64,000 nucleotides of DNA from Sindora glabra (lineage: Eukaryota; Streptophyta; Magnoliopsida; Fabales; Fabaceae). The DNA lies in NCBI GenBank assembly GCA_020226215.1, contig CM035233.1, positions 36,416,027 through 36,480,026 of the forward strand, written 5' to 3'. The first letter of the stretch is position 1. Each line of letters opens with the position of its first letter. The position numbers and the translations under genes are program-made. Under the pieces are notes generated by a model, which did no database searches, was not told the DNA's origin, and saw only the letters and a list, made by a program, of their open reading frames with translations. Shown here piece by piece: positions 48,959-61,901 of the stretch.

Positions 48959-51084
48959 AGATTGCCTAGTTCATTTTAATAATATAAAAAATTTTATTTT
49001 ATAAAAAAATAAGAAAGAAATAAATTATTTAATTAATCATTATTTAACAAATTGGGTGAAATATAACTTTTTAATTTAAGGTAACTAAAAAGGTGATAGG
49101 TTATATAATATGAGTGAGCATGAGCTCTATAAATATAGTATAGCTTACTAATATTTTTATACTTAAGTTTATAATTCTGTATTTGGGGGGATAAATATGG
49201 TAAAGTATGATTGCGGATTATTTAACTAATATTATAGGCGAAATGATTCATTACCCAAAAAAAAAAAAGGGCAAAATGATTGATAGTTTGCTAATGATGA
49301 AATAGTGAAGTTATAATTCATGAATGTAAATAATTTGTTATATATTAATTTAGTTAATTAAATATTAAATTTAATATTTTGAACATATTTACATAATAAA
49401 AATGAATTTTTATTAATCAAGATTGAATTCTCGATACTTATTTAAAATTTGATTGATTACAGTTGATAATAATTGATTTATACAACATAACATTATAATT
49501 GAATTGATCAAGATAAACATTGATTGGTCAAATTTAGTTAATATAGTCAAGCAAACAAATTAGTTTAAAATAATCCCAATTGATTAGTCTAAAGTATTCA
49601 ATAATATAATTAATTAATTAAATTAATTCAAAATTTCAAATTTGATTGATTCATTTAAATAGTTGATAATTATATGATTTAATTGAATATATTCCATTGC
49701 ATTACACATAAATGAACGGAATATAATGTAGTCACCTATAAGGAATATAAGGAAAATTATAATCTCTAATAATCAATCTCGTATTGATTGTTGATTAGTA
49801 CATACAAAACTATTAGACTCGGCATATATCAAATCGTTGAGCGTAAAATTTTGAGAATAATTATTTAATTAATTATCATTGAATGGAATATTAATTATTA
49901 ATCAAGATAACCATTAGTCAAAATATAGTTAAAATGATTTGGGTTGGGATGTTGTTAAAATAATTAATTTTAATGGGACAAGATTATGGATAGATAAATA
50001 AAATTTAGCCAATTGTGTAATTAATTTTTTTCGTGACATGTGATATAATCTAGTAAAAATATTATGTAAAGTGTTTAAATCTAGAGCGTAGAAGTTCTGC
50101 TTTTTAAACTCATATTACTATCGACCTGTTAAATTTTTAGGGGCAAGACTTCCCTCTCCCACTTGTTATTTGAGGTTTATTAAGGTCAACCAAATTGAAT
50201 CTTATTGCCACCTGCCAATAAAGGCCTCACCGCCGGTTGCTACAACTATTGTTCTCCTTTTATTTTTTAAATTGCAAATTATTCCTTACAAAGTTCTATT
50301 TATTTTTATAGAGACCATTTGATAAATCAAGCAAAGCAAAGGGGAAGAACGTATCTAAACAGATTGTTGACAAGTGGTTTGCAGATTTGTGGCCGAGGCA
50401 ATATTTCGTTATGTTTTTTGTTATTTATAATTTACGTGTCAATATTATTATATAGTAGTAATGCGATATAATATATATTTTATAAAAATATTTTATAAAA
50501 AATTATTATTTTTAAAATAAATAAATTTGATTTTAATTTATAAATATTTGTCTTAAAAAATTCAATGTGTAATTAATAAATTTAATAAATACTTTTCATG
50601 TACTCAAAAAATAAAATTTGATCTGAATTTAAAAATAGTTTTATTAAAATAATGTAATATATAATTATTTTATATTTCAATTTTAAAAGTTAGAGTTATT
50701 TTCTAGATATATAAATTAAAAATAAATTAATACTTTTTATATTAAAGTCTTCATAAAATTTTAAGTGGGGTGTTAGTATATTCAAGTATAAAACTTGAAA
50801 TTTGGTAAAAAAAATTAATGATGAAATTTAAATAAATAAAAGAAAGGGAAATGGTGCTAGTTTTAGGCTCCATTTGTATTTTAAAAGAAATTTTTATAAT
50901 AAAATTTTATTTACTTTTAGAATTACAGTAATACTTAGAATTATAGTGATGGAGACAAATAACTTCCAAAAGTTATTATCTATCAAAATTTTTATTTTTA
51001 ATATTAAACATATCAAATACTTTTCACTATTTAATTAATTTATAATTTTATTTTTATAAAAGATATCTTCCATCGGAATATATA
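48959..51084. other. AT-rich intergenic stretch, nothing recognised
   Basis: This is the right flank of the CACTA insertion, and so was once close to the UGT upstream region. A less AT-rich patch at 50080-50260 has no open frame. No element ends are seen. Confidence 0.35.
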
Positions 51085-51400
51085 AAGCCTAAAGCAATAA
51101 TCAATAATACTTTAAAAGTAAGTCCTAAATAAATGGGAGCATGAGCATCAATCAATATAAGTGTAAAAATGAAGCTTGAAATTAAATTGTATTATTTGAA
51201 AAAATACTTATAATTATAAAAAATATACATTTTATCTCAATACGAAGCCTAAATTAATAATCAATAATACTTTAAAAGTAAGTCTTAAAAAAATGGGTGC
51301 ATGACCATTAAGCAACATGAGTGTAAAAATGAAGCCTGAAATTAAATTTTAATATTTGAAAAAAATAATACTTATAAAAAAAATACACTTGATTTCAATT
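51085..51400. repeat. 160-bp imperfect tandem duplication
   Basis: Two units begin AAGCCTAAA at 51085 and 51245 and share CAATAATCAATAATACTTTA, GTGTAAAAATGAAGC and TGAAATTAAATT phrases. They differ by scattered substitutions and small indels, so the duplication is not very recent. Confidence 0.85.
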
Positions 51401-52791
51401 TTAAAAGAGCAGAATTTGTCTGCTGCCCTGAGGCTATAGCATGGTCTCGTTGCATGCCGCTTGAAATATATTTTCTCAACTTTTTGCAACATTAATATTT
51501 AACCATAAGGCCATGTTTTTTACTGCTTATTCATTGATTCTACTTTTTTATATTTAATTTTTTATTAATAACCTAATAATTAATAAATATATTATTTTTA
51601 TATTTTGAAATATAAATATTTATTATTCTTGTGCATAGCAAATAAAAATTTAAAAATAATTAAAATTCTAATTTGGATTTTTTGTGGATGTTGAAATTTA
51701 GATTTAAATATAATATTAATTTATATTTCAAGAAAAATTTAAGTAAGTTTTAAAAGTAGAGAAGATATCCATTTAATTTTGTTAAACTTCAAAAAATGTT
51801 AGAATATCTTTTCTAATATATAGTAAAATTCGGCGTAATATTTAAGGTCAAATGTAATGTTTTTTCCTTCTACTCCCCAATAGTATTTTTTTTATAATCT
51901 GTTCTTTTTAACCTTTGGCAATTATAGTATATAAAATACTTTTTATCTTCGATGTCTTAACATTTAAAAACTATTATACCATTTATATTTAGATCGCTGC
52001 ATAATTTTTAAATGTAAAAGTAGACTTATAATTTTAATATGTTTATAGGTATTATTTAAAAATCTTAATTTTATAGCATAAAAAATAATATATATTTCTA
52101 TTTAAAACTTAAAAAAAATAAAATTAATAGTTATTATCTTGTTAATAAATATTCTATTAAAAATGAAAAAGTAAAATCAATAAACAAGGAGTAAAAAACA
52201 CAGCCTGGTTACTAAATCTTAATAATGCATAATGTTAAAAAAAGATTCCAGGTGACATGTAATGTAAGAAAAATAGTTAGTAAATTATAAATCAGTTAAA
52301 GTAAAAAATAAATGAGTAACAAAGCTATCAGAAAAAGCTTTTTAAATTCCGAGTATTTTCAAGGGAAGTCAGGTCACAATGAAGAAAACAAAAAAAGAAA
52401 AAGAAAAATATTTTGGTTGAAAATGAGAAATTTATAGAATAATGCATGTTAGGGAGAGTTAGAATATTTTAATTAGATTAGATTTTTTTTATATAATATG
52501 TGAAACTCATTTACATTTTATTTATATAAATAAAATTTTAATTTAGATAAACATAAATTTTTAATTTTTTGCACTATGTAAAGTTACAATCTAGTTAACC
52601 GTAGTAAACAAGCCACATGCATTAATTTTTCTAATATTCAATTTTTTAATTTTTCTTTGCTATTATAACATGTCTATAGGAAAAAATATAAACATTTATT
52701 TTGAGTTTCCCAAGTATAAATGATATTTTTCTTCCAATTGATTGCTAGTTTAGTCCTAAACCTAATTAGCCTGCATAAACTAGAAAGATTA
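51401..52791. other. AT-rich intergenic stretch, nothing recognised
   Basis: No coding frame or repeat boundary was identified between the tandem duplication and the copia 3' LTR. Confidence 0.35.
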
Positions 52792-53599
52792 TGCAGGAAA
52801 AACTTAATAATAAAATTATTAATTATGATCTTGATTTTTGGTTGTAGTATAATAAGAAGAAAAGTATAATTATAAAAAATGATTCACAATATTTAACTTT
52901 ATACATACCAGCCATCTAAAGTACAAAGTTTGACACTAATGTATTAGAGAATCCCTCCTTTAGCAATTTCTCAATCATTGTGTAGTAAATCTCATCAATA
53001 GAGTAGAGAACTTAGGACTTAGGAAATGTGAAATAAGGATCCCTTTATATATAACGTAATCCAAGTCTTGAATCCTATTTATCACATGATCCAAACCCAT
53101 TTATCAGTATTAGGCCAAGTGCCCATATACACATATGCAATTGTCACATATATTAGGCCTAACTAAAAATAATTCTTTTATTAATAAATTATGTATAATC
53201 CACAAAATATTAATAATATTCTACTTGGACATACATAATTTATTAATAATGGCCACTGAAAGGATTAATGTTAATATAAAATGATATTTTCACACTCAAT
53301 GGTCTAGTGAGATTATAAGTATTTAGTAACATAAATGTTATATCCAAAAGGGATATCAATATCACAACATACCAGACACCTACATCTCATTAACCAACAC
53401 TATTAATACATGCAAAATAAGATTTACACAATTTTATGTGACTATGTGTAAATCTACACACAATGGGTCCTGACATCCACCCAAGATGCTTAATAAATAT
53501 GAGACAAGGCCTAAATGTCTTTATAAATATGCCATATCCAAATGTGCACAAACATGGCAACATAACATAAAATTTCATTAATAAATAATATCATATACA
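52792..53599 (-). repeat. Copia 3' LTR (808 bp)
   Basis: The minus strand begins TGTATATGATATTATT at 53599, immediately after the stop codon of the polyprotein, and ends ...AAGTTTTTCCTGCA at 52792, giving TG...CA ends. Roughly its last 400 bases match the 5' LTR (shared TACCAGCCATC.AAAGTACAA and TCTTTTATTAATAAATTAT phrases). Confidence 0.75.
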
Positions 53600-56500
53600 T
53601 TAACTCCCACTAACCCAAAATTTTAAGGTTTTACATAGATCCTTATGGCTTACATGTTCAACAAAAGTCCTTACTACTAAGCCCTTGGTCAATGAATTTA
53701 TGAGCATGTGATCCATGGAAATGTGCTCAATAACAGTAACATGCTCATGCACCTTCTCTCTTACATAGTGATATTTCACATTAAAATGCTTTGAACGAGC
53801 TAACTTTTTATCACTAAGAGAGAAGCCTATAGTAGTAAAGTTGTTATAGAAAATGGTTAAAGGCCTAATAGTACTCTCCACAAGATGAACTTCTGAAAGA
53901 TAATTCTTTAATCATACAACTTGACAAGAAGTTTCATAACATGAAACATACTATGCTTTCATGGCAAAAGTTGTAACATTCGATTACTTAATGCTTTTCC
54001 ACAATATAACATTTCCAACCATCATGAAAATATGCCCAGATGTAGACTTTAAATCATATGGACAACTAATATAGTTCGAGTCTGAGTAGCCTGTAATACC
54101 TAGATCTTTCGATCTTTTATAGGTTAGCATGAAATCTTTGGTACCATGAAAGTATCTTAGAACTTTCTTCATAGTAGTATAGCATCTTTGACCTGGATTA
54201 CTTAGATATCTTCCAAGCACACCTATAGTAAAAGCGATGTTAGGTCTTGTACATATCTAAGCATACATCAAGCTACCTACAACTAATACATGTGGGACCT
54301 TTTTCCTTTTTCTCTTTTTCTTCGTGTATTTGAGGACATTAGGTCTTTGTGAACATTTCACCCTTTTAAATAGGTAAAGTAACTTAAGAATAGGTGGATA
54401 TCTTGAATCTTTTCAAAATTTTCTTAATATAAAACCTTTGAGATAAGTCAAGAATACCTTATGACCTATCATGAAGTATTTCAATAACTAGAAGAAAAAA
54501 AGGCATTTCCTAAGTCTTTCATATCAAAATGATATGATAGCAATTGCTTTGTCTTAGTCAGTAAGCTTAAGTCATTACTCATTAGGAGAATGTCATCAAT
54601 GTACAAGACTAGAATCATAAATTTGCTAGTGTTTTTCATCATATAAATACACTAGTTTGTATTATTCTCCTTAAATCTAAGAGAAATAACTATTTCATGA
54701 AACTTAAGATACCATTGTTAAGAAGCTTGCTTTAAGCCATATATGGATTTTCTTAATTTGTATACTAAATGTTCTTTACCCTTCTCTTGAAATCCATTTG
54801 GTTACTACATGTACATAGTTTCAGACAAATCATCATTTAAAAATGTTTTCACATTGATTTGGTGCAACTCTAGGTCAAAATGAGTAATAAGAGTCATAAT
54901 AATTCTAAAAGAGTCTTTCATTGATACTAGTGAAAAAGTCTCCTTATAATCCACACCTTTCTTTTGAGTATAACCTTTAGCCATAAATCTAGCTTTATAT
55001 ATCTCAATCTGCCTATGAGTATCATACTTAGTCTTAAAGATCCATTTACATCTAATCGATTTGTAATTTGTAAGTGGTTCAACAAGATCTCATACTCGAT
55101 TTTAATTCATTAAAGCTAATTCATCCTCTATTTTAGTGATTTATTGAGGAGAATTTCAACTAGATATTTCCTAAAAGAATGAAATAGGATCAGCATCCTC
55201 ATTCAGATTATACTTGTACTCTTGTAAATATACAAGATAATCATTTGATATCACCAATCTATACTATCTAAGCAATCTTCTTAACTGCGTCTCAATATTA
55301 GAATCCTTATTTTCCTCCAAAGGCTATATCAAATCATGTTATAGAAGACTAGAAAATGAGGAACTAGCAAATTGAGAGATTAAAAGAATGAGTACCTTTT
55401 CTTTTCCAAAATTTATAATTCATAGTGTTTGACTTCCACTATCCAATTTATCTTTAAAATAAATGACTCTATTAGATTCGATGATTTAGGTAATAAGTTA
55501 GATAATAAAACCTGCTGCCTCTGGAACCAACATAATAACCAATAAAAAATCCAAAAATAATTTTAGAATTAAGTTTCCTAGTAATAGAAATATATGACTT
55601 TACCTCTGCTCTACAACTCTAAACACAAAGATGATTTAGTGTTGGTTTCTTACCATTCAATAGTTCATATGGAATCAAAGGTACAAAATTACTTGGTACC
55701 TAATTTAGTATGTAACTTACAGTCTTTAATGCTTTTCCCCATAAGAAATCTAAAAGCGTAGAATGAGAAATCATACAATTGACCATGTCAAGAAGTGTTC
55801 TATTTCTCTTTTCAGCTATCCCATTCTATTTTAGTGTCCCAAGCATAGTGTAGCTTGCCTCAATATCACATTCCTAGAGATATCTAGCAAATGGACTTGG
55901 ATTCCTTTCAGTTTTGTCATATCTATCATAGTACTTTCCTCCTTGATTAGAATTCACATATTTGATTTTCTTCTTGTATTTAAGCTCGATTGTCACTTTG
56001 AATGTTTTCAATGCATCCAAAGATTATGACTTTTTCGTAAATAACTCTATCCAACCAAAACATGAATAGTCATCAATAAAAATGATGAAATATTTCTGAC
56101 ATCCGATAACTATAGGAGTGATGGGACCATAAATATCAATATGAATGAGTTCTAGTGCCTTTTGTCTTCTAACTCTCTTTCCTTTTTTAGCTTTTGCAAT
56201 GATCTTTCCTTTAATACAAGCCATACAAGTCTTAAGATCAGAGAAGTCCAAATTATGCAATACACCTTCTCTAATTAACCTTTGAATTCGGTCTGTGGAA
56301 ATATGACCAAGATGCTTATGTCATAGTATTGAGGAATTTTCATTAATTCTATTTGTTTTCTTCCCTATGACTATATTAATAGTGTCAATGGACTCGAATC
56401 CAGATTCATTTTGTATAATCCATCTACTAGTTCACCAGTGCCTACAATAGTCAAGCCTTAGAAATATTTACCTTCTTACCTCTAAAATTATAAGAATGCC

Positions 56501-58100
56501 CTTGGAAGCCTAAAGCTACAATTGATATTAGGTTTCTTCTAATAAAAGGCATAAAAATAACATCCTTGAGTAACAGCTTATGTCCAGTAGAAAACTACAA
56601 AAAACATACCCTTTATGAGTTCTACTCCTACTTTCTTACCATTTTCCATGCTGAAAATCAATTCACCATTATTTGGTTTTCTAGAATTTCTCAATGGTTA
56701 GGATGAATTGGTGACGTGAACTATGGAACCGATATCAAGCCATTAAGTATTTGATGGTGCATCCACTAGATTAAAATCAAAATAAACATTGGCACAGTCC
56801 TTTCTTATTGTCCTATTTAGTATCTTTTTGGAGCTTTATTGCATAACAATTATGAAATAATACGTCAAACATTAATGCATGTACAATATAATCATGCCAT
56901 TATTTTCCTCACAATGTTTAAATATGCAATCTTACACAATATCTGGTATAAAATCAAACACTAAGGGCATTTTTTACTTTATAATAGGATATAAGAGTCA
57001 AATGTTATATCCTTAAAATGCTAACACTAAAGGGTATTTAAGTAATTTAGATGCAAAACACTTAACTCTATACTTACGCTATAACCAACTAACTGTACTA
57101 ACAACATAATGTCAAAGGGTATTTATGCCATTAATACAACCTCTTCTTTTTTAAATAATTTGCTTTATCAAAATTAAACCAAAAGTTATGCAATTAGCCC
57201 CATGAAGGCAAGTATACAATTACAAAAAATTTTCATGGTATAGTGCAAGTCATCAATAATTTTTCTTTTAACAAATATAACTCCAAAAATTATTAAAATA
57301 TACAAAAAAAATCCAAAAAAATTCTAAAATGTAGACAATACATCACTTAGTAAAATTTTTAACTCAAAATAAGCCCGTTTAAGTATTCAAATAAAATGGG
57401 CAAAATTTACTTAAAATTATTTTTATTCTGAAAAATTTTGAAAAATGCTCATTGGGAAAAGCTTAAAGAGTAGAGCTTTGTGGTATGTGCAATGTTGTTA
57501 GTCACCATTGGTAGGGTGGCATGTGGCCCCCATGTGCGATTGTGAGGCTAACCATGGCATACATGTGTTGTAGATCTTTTTCTCCTCAACAACATTGCAT
57601 TGCGAGTCTATTATTGCAACCTAATTTGACCTGAAAATTTTTCAAAACAATTTTGTACAATTCTTGATGCAATTTTGCAATTTTTCTAACCTAAATTTCA
57701 ACTCTAACTACCCATTATTTAACCTAACTCCATCTAGCCTATAATCAACCTAAAAACTATTATTTCTTATTTTTAAAAATCAAAGCTTTATGGTTATGAA
57801 GGTTATGAAAGTTTTGAATATTTTATAATGTTCCTCACATACCATATACCTCTAAAACACCTAGTTTTCATCTACCCACAATTCACTTTTTAGTTTGTTT
57901 AATTCATGGAGGAATATTTTTGTACTATTCATGTGGGTTTCAATTTTTTTTATACAATCTCAACCAAAATTCCTTATATGTATATTAAGTTTTTACCAAA
58001 TTTTGAATTTTTCATAATTATTGTAATAGTATTCATATATCCAATAGATCTAAATGTTATTACCACATAAATTCACATCCATGGTAGAAAATTTATTATT
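53600..58100 (-). pseudogene. Copia polyprotein (gag-pol) remnant
   Basis: RNase H pieces are the clearest: KKVLRYFHGTKDFMLTYKRS with GITGYSDSNYISCPYDLKST and SGHIFMMVG (54220-53984). Then come ARSKHFNVKYHYVREKVHEH and VIEHISMDHMLINSLTKGLV, ending at a stop at 53600-53602. The integrase start reads LKTCMACIKGKIIAKAKKGK, LELIHIDIYGPI and IIFIDDYSCFGWIELFTKKS (56260-56024), with the usual HxDxxGP and DDYS motifs. The protease region reads LDIGSIVHVTN near 56760, where DTGA has become DIGS. RT motifs between 55500 and 54240 are broken into short pieces. Many stops and shifts: no functional protein. Confidence 0.8.
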
Positions 58101-58184
58101 ATAGAAATTTTCTAAACAATTGTGGAGGGATAGATATTACTCAAAATTCCTCCAAATCAACTACAACAAAAAAGGCCAGAACTA

Positions 58185-58197
58185 GGCTTTGATACCA
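58185..58197 (-). promoter_or_regulatory. Primer-binding site (initiator Met-tRNA type)
   Basis: TGGTATCAAAGCC on the minus strand, two bases after the 5' LTR end, is one change from TGGTATCAGAGCC. The latter is complementary to the 3' end of plant initiator-methionine tRNA and is the usual copia primer site. Confidence 0.85.
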
Positions 58198-58199
58198 AT

Positions 58200-58640
58200 T
58201 ATAGGAAAAACTTAATGATAATAATAAAATTATTAACTATAATCTTGGCTTTTGATTGTAGCATGATAAAAAGGAAAGTATAATTATAAAAAATTATTCA
58301 TAATATTTAACTTTATATATACCAGCCATCCAAAGTACAAAGTTTGATATTGATGTATTAAGAAATCCTTCCTTTAATAATCTCCTAATCACTATGCAAG
58401 AGGTCTCTCCAATATAGTAGAAAACCTAGGACTTAAGAGGTGTGAAGTATAGATCACTTTATGTATAATGCAATCTGGGTCTTGGATCCTATCGATCATA
58501 GGAACCATACCTATTTACTAGTGTTTGGTTAACTACCCACATGCCTATATATAATTGTCACACATATTAGGTTTAACTAACAATAATTCTTTTATTAATA
58601 AATTATATATAGTTTATAAAATATTAATAGAATAACTTAT
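58200..58640 (-). repeat. Copia 5' LTR, outer part missing
   Basis: It aligns by eye with the inner ~440 bases of the 3' LTR. The similarity stops near 58640, so about 370 bases at the outer edge are deleted, replaced or too diverged to see. Confidence 0.75.
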
Positions 58641-59013
58641 AATTAATGACTTCTAATGTATCGATGTGCAAATTAAAGTAGTTAAAATTTGCTTCACTTG
58701 ATGCAAAGATAGCCATTTTTGTCTTTTTCTACTTAGCTAGAGTAGTCATAAAGTTAGCACATGTCCAGGGTCTATACACCTTGATTGCATCTATGGTGTG
58801 GGAGTACAAGCTAACTTTTAACAAGACAAATGCCAAATAAAAAGCTGAGTCTAAGCCCTTAAAATAATATAGGTCAGATATACCCCAAACATATGGATAA
58901 ACTGTACTAGTTCTTTATTTGACCTAGTAATTATATCCAATGCATGTCAAATCTTAGAATATGGTGTCTCCTATGGTTATAGTACATAAATCGAATAGGC
59001 CAATAAGGAGAGC
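58641..59013. other. Short intergenic stretch, nothing recognised
   Basis: Somewhat less AT-rich than its surroundings. No frame or repeat could be assigned. It may be older repeat sequence that the copia element entered. Confidence 0.35.
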
Positions 59014-59021
59014 CATCATCC

Positions 59022-59218
59022 CTAGATTTGTCAAAATGGACTAATCCAACTTTCTCGTGCTAACCCAATGAATAAAAATTATATGTCAAGTTAATCTTAA
59101 GTTGAATTATTTTTTCATTAGGTTGGGTTTAAATCAGGTTACTACAGTATCAATTCTGGTCTTAGTTCCAAGTCAACATTTACTAAAAAGATTCATATGA
59201 GTTTTGTAATCTGTTACA

Positions 59219-59269
<51 letters not shown>

Positions 59270-60238
59270 CATATTAATTAATTAATTATTATTAATTTTG
59301 TATTATTAATTAATTAAAATCTATTATTATTTAGTAAATATAATTATATTTTATTATTATCACTTAAAATTTTATTATATATATTAGTGAGTCATATATG
59401 TTATATATGAAAATAAATATTTATATTGCTAAATATATATTTAATAAAATAAACATATAATATTAAAATCTAGTTAATGCATGAATTTATATTTAATAAA
59501 ATAATTTGAATTTTATGATCAAGAATTTGATATTATATATTTATTTTATTTAATAAAATAAATATATATTATTAAATATATATTGATCAAGTCCAAAGGA
59601 TTATATATAAAAATAAATATATTTAATAATTTATATATTACTAAATATATAAATAATTAATTATATAAGTAATATATTAATAAAAATAATTATAATAATT
59701 TATATATAATAATAAAAAATAAATAATAATGTATTGTATTATATATATGTATATAATATATTTAAAATTAATATCAAAATTATTTATTTAAATTTTTTAA
59801 TAATTTAAATTTTAATATAATTATTTATTTTTATAAATTTATATAATATATATTGATAATATCAAATATATAAATTTATTAATTTTAATATTAAAAATTA
59901 TTAAATATTATTCATATATATAATTTTAATATTATATATATTAAAGTATAATTTTAATATATTAAAATTATTATTTTAATATCTATATAAAAATTAAATA
60001 TATAATAAATTAATTATTTATTACTCACTATTATCATCAGACTAATAGGCTAATATAATAATCCAATCAGTTAACACTTATCAGTTTTAATCATTTACTA
60101 GACCAGGCTAATAAGTCTGGATCTTTTATCAAATCAAGTTATTGTTATCATTTTTTATATAAGTCCCAACTCCAGGCCAGTTAAAATTATATCAATTTTA
60201 AGTCAACTCATTAAACATAACCCATTTTGACACCTTGA
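59022..60238. mobile_element. Non-autonomous hAT-like element (1.2 kb)
   Basis: The termini are inverted: left CTAGATTTGTCAAAATGG at 59022, right read inward TTCAAGGTGTCAAAATGG ending at 60238. The shared GTCAAAATGG motif resembles the TAGGGGTGTCAAAATGGG termini of many plant hAT-type MITEs (recalled). The flanks repeat ATCATCC at 59015-59021 and 60239-60245. Including one more base gives an 8-bp duplication with one mismatch, the hAT size. The interior is almost pure A/T, contains a (TTA)n array and has no transposase. Confidence 0.65.
59220..59269. repeat. Microsatellite (TTA)n
   Basis: About 16 uninterrupted TTA units inside the hAT-like element, followed by a degenerate AT-only stretch to about 60020. 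Confidence 0.95.
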
Positions 60239-60245
60239 ATCATCC

Positions 60246-60476
60246 TTTGTTTTATTTATTATTATTGCTATCATCCCTCATTTTATCTTTTATTATTATT
60301 ATTCCCTCATTTTTAATTTTTGACAAAATTAATTAGATTTTAAAAGAAAAATATTTATGAAAATAAAAAAATTAGTATACCAATAAATTTCCTTCTATTA
60401 TATACTTTTATAATTTGAATACCTTTTACGAAATATTACTATCATTAAATCAATATAAAATAATTATGGAAAACGT
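60246..60476. other. AT-rich spacer between two elements
   Basis: No feature recognised. It separates the hAT-like element from the fold-back element. Confidence 0.3.
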
Positions 60477-61901
60477 TACATGGGACCCCGAATAAGAGCC
60501 GAAAATTTGTTGCAAATGATATGGTAAAGTGCAAGTCATCAAGCTCTTCATTTATCAAAATTTATTGCCACGGCAATCAAAGAAAATAAAATGCCACAGC
60601 AGTTGTACCATAGTTTGATGCAAATGATAATTTTTTGCAATTATAAAAATAATTTTTTTATTAAAATATATTATATTTTGTCCTTGCTTAATAAAAAATT
60701 ATTTTCATGTTAAAATATATTATATTTTATTTTTAGTTAATGGAAAAGATTATTTTTAGTGAAATAAAAATAATCTTTAAATTAAAATAAATTATATTTT
60801 ATATTTGATTAATGAAAAAATATTTTTATAATAGAATATTGATTTTTTATTAAAATATATTATATTTTCAATTTTTAATTAATTGAAGTGAAAAATATAG
60901 ATTAAAAAAATGACTAACAATATTTCTAATAAAATTAGGGTTAAAATTAATATTTTCTAATAAAAATATATTTTCAACCATGCACAAATTTAACATATGG
61001 GAGAGAAAAAATATTAAATGCACAAAAACATTGTAATAATTAATTTTTCAAGAGAAGTTTGCATAAATTTTAAAAATTGAGAGAATGTTTATATAATTTT
61101 TGGATGCTTTAAAAAATTAAAATATTTTTATGATTTTATTTATCAAATTGAACTACAGATCAATAGTTCATGATTTTATTTAACTATACTCGTGTGCGTC
61201 ATATAATACATTTAACGACATGGAATATGCCACGATTAGTTCAATTTGATATATAAAATTATAAAAAGTATTTTAATTTTCTTGAAGCATAAAAAATTAT
61301 ATCAATATTCTCTCTATTTTTAAAATTTATATAAACTTCTCTTGAAAAAATAATTATCATTATATTTTTATGCATTTATTTTTGTCTTTCATATGTTAAA
61401 TTTGTGCATGATCAATAAGTATTTTTGTTAGAAAATATTAATTTTAATTATTTTAAATCTATATTTTATACTTCAATTAATCAAAAATTAAAAAATATAA
61501 TATATTTTAATATAAAAATTAATATTCTATTATAAAAATATTTTTATTAATCAAATATAAAATATAATTTATTTTAATATAAAAATTATTTTTATTTCTC
61601 TAAAGATAATCCTTCCCATTAACTAAGAATAAAATATAACATATTTTAATATGAAAATAATTTTTTCATTATAATAAAAAATCATCCTTTTTCATAAAGT
61701 GTAAACAAAATATAATATATTTTAATGAATAATTATTTTTATAATCACAAAATTTCACCATTTGTATCAAACGGTGGTAAAACTGTCGTGGCATTTTACT
61801 TCCTTAGATGCTGTGGCAATAAATTTTGATTAAAATGAGAGTTTAATGACATGTATTTTGCCATATCGACAAAATTTAGGCTTTTATTTGCGGATCATGC
61901 A
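60477..61901. mobile_element. Large fold-back (long inverted repeat) element
   Basis: The left arm (60477 to about 61155) is mirrored by the right arm (about 61229 to 61901) almost from end to end, with a loop of about 70 bases. Paired landmarks are AATTTATTGCCACGGCA (60560 on) with TGCTGTGGCAATAAATT (61810 on), AATGCCACAGCAGTT with ACTGTCGTGGCATT, CATGCACAAATTTAACATAT with ATATGTTAAATTTGTGCATG, TTTTTCAAGAGAAGTTT with AAACTTCTCTTGAAAAA, and CAAATTGAACT (61145) with AGTTCAATTTG (61229). There is no coding frame. The target-site duplication is unresolved and the superfamily unknown. A MULE, PIF/Tc1-like or SINE-free palindrome origin are all possible. Confidence 0.85.

Larger units (their letters stand above)
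52792..58640 (-). mobile_element. Ty1/copia retrotransposon, degenerate
   Basis: Minus-strand order is 5' LTR (58640-58200), primer-binding site (58197-58185), gag, protease (about 56770-56560), integrase (56260-56024 and lower), reverse transcriptase (about 55500-54240), RNase H (54220-53600), purine-rich tract and 3' LTR (53599-52792). Protease before integrase before RT is the copia arrangement. The LTRs are clearly related yet well diverged, and the coding region is riddled with stops, so the insertion is old. The outer part of the 5' LTR is missing, and a target-site duplication cannot be checked. Confidence 0.85.

Noticed and set aside
60477..61901. The fold-back arms as two independent MITEs
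   Set aside because: Each arm lacks its own inverted ends, and pairing is continuous from tip to loop, so one element is the simpler reading.
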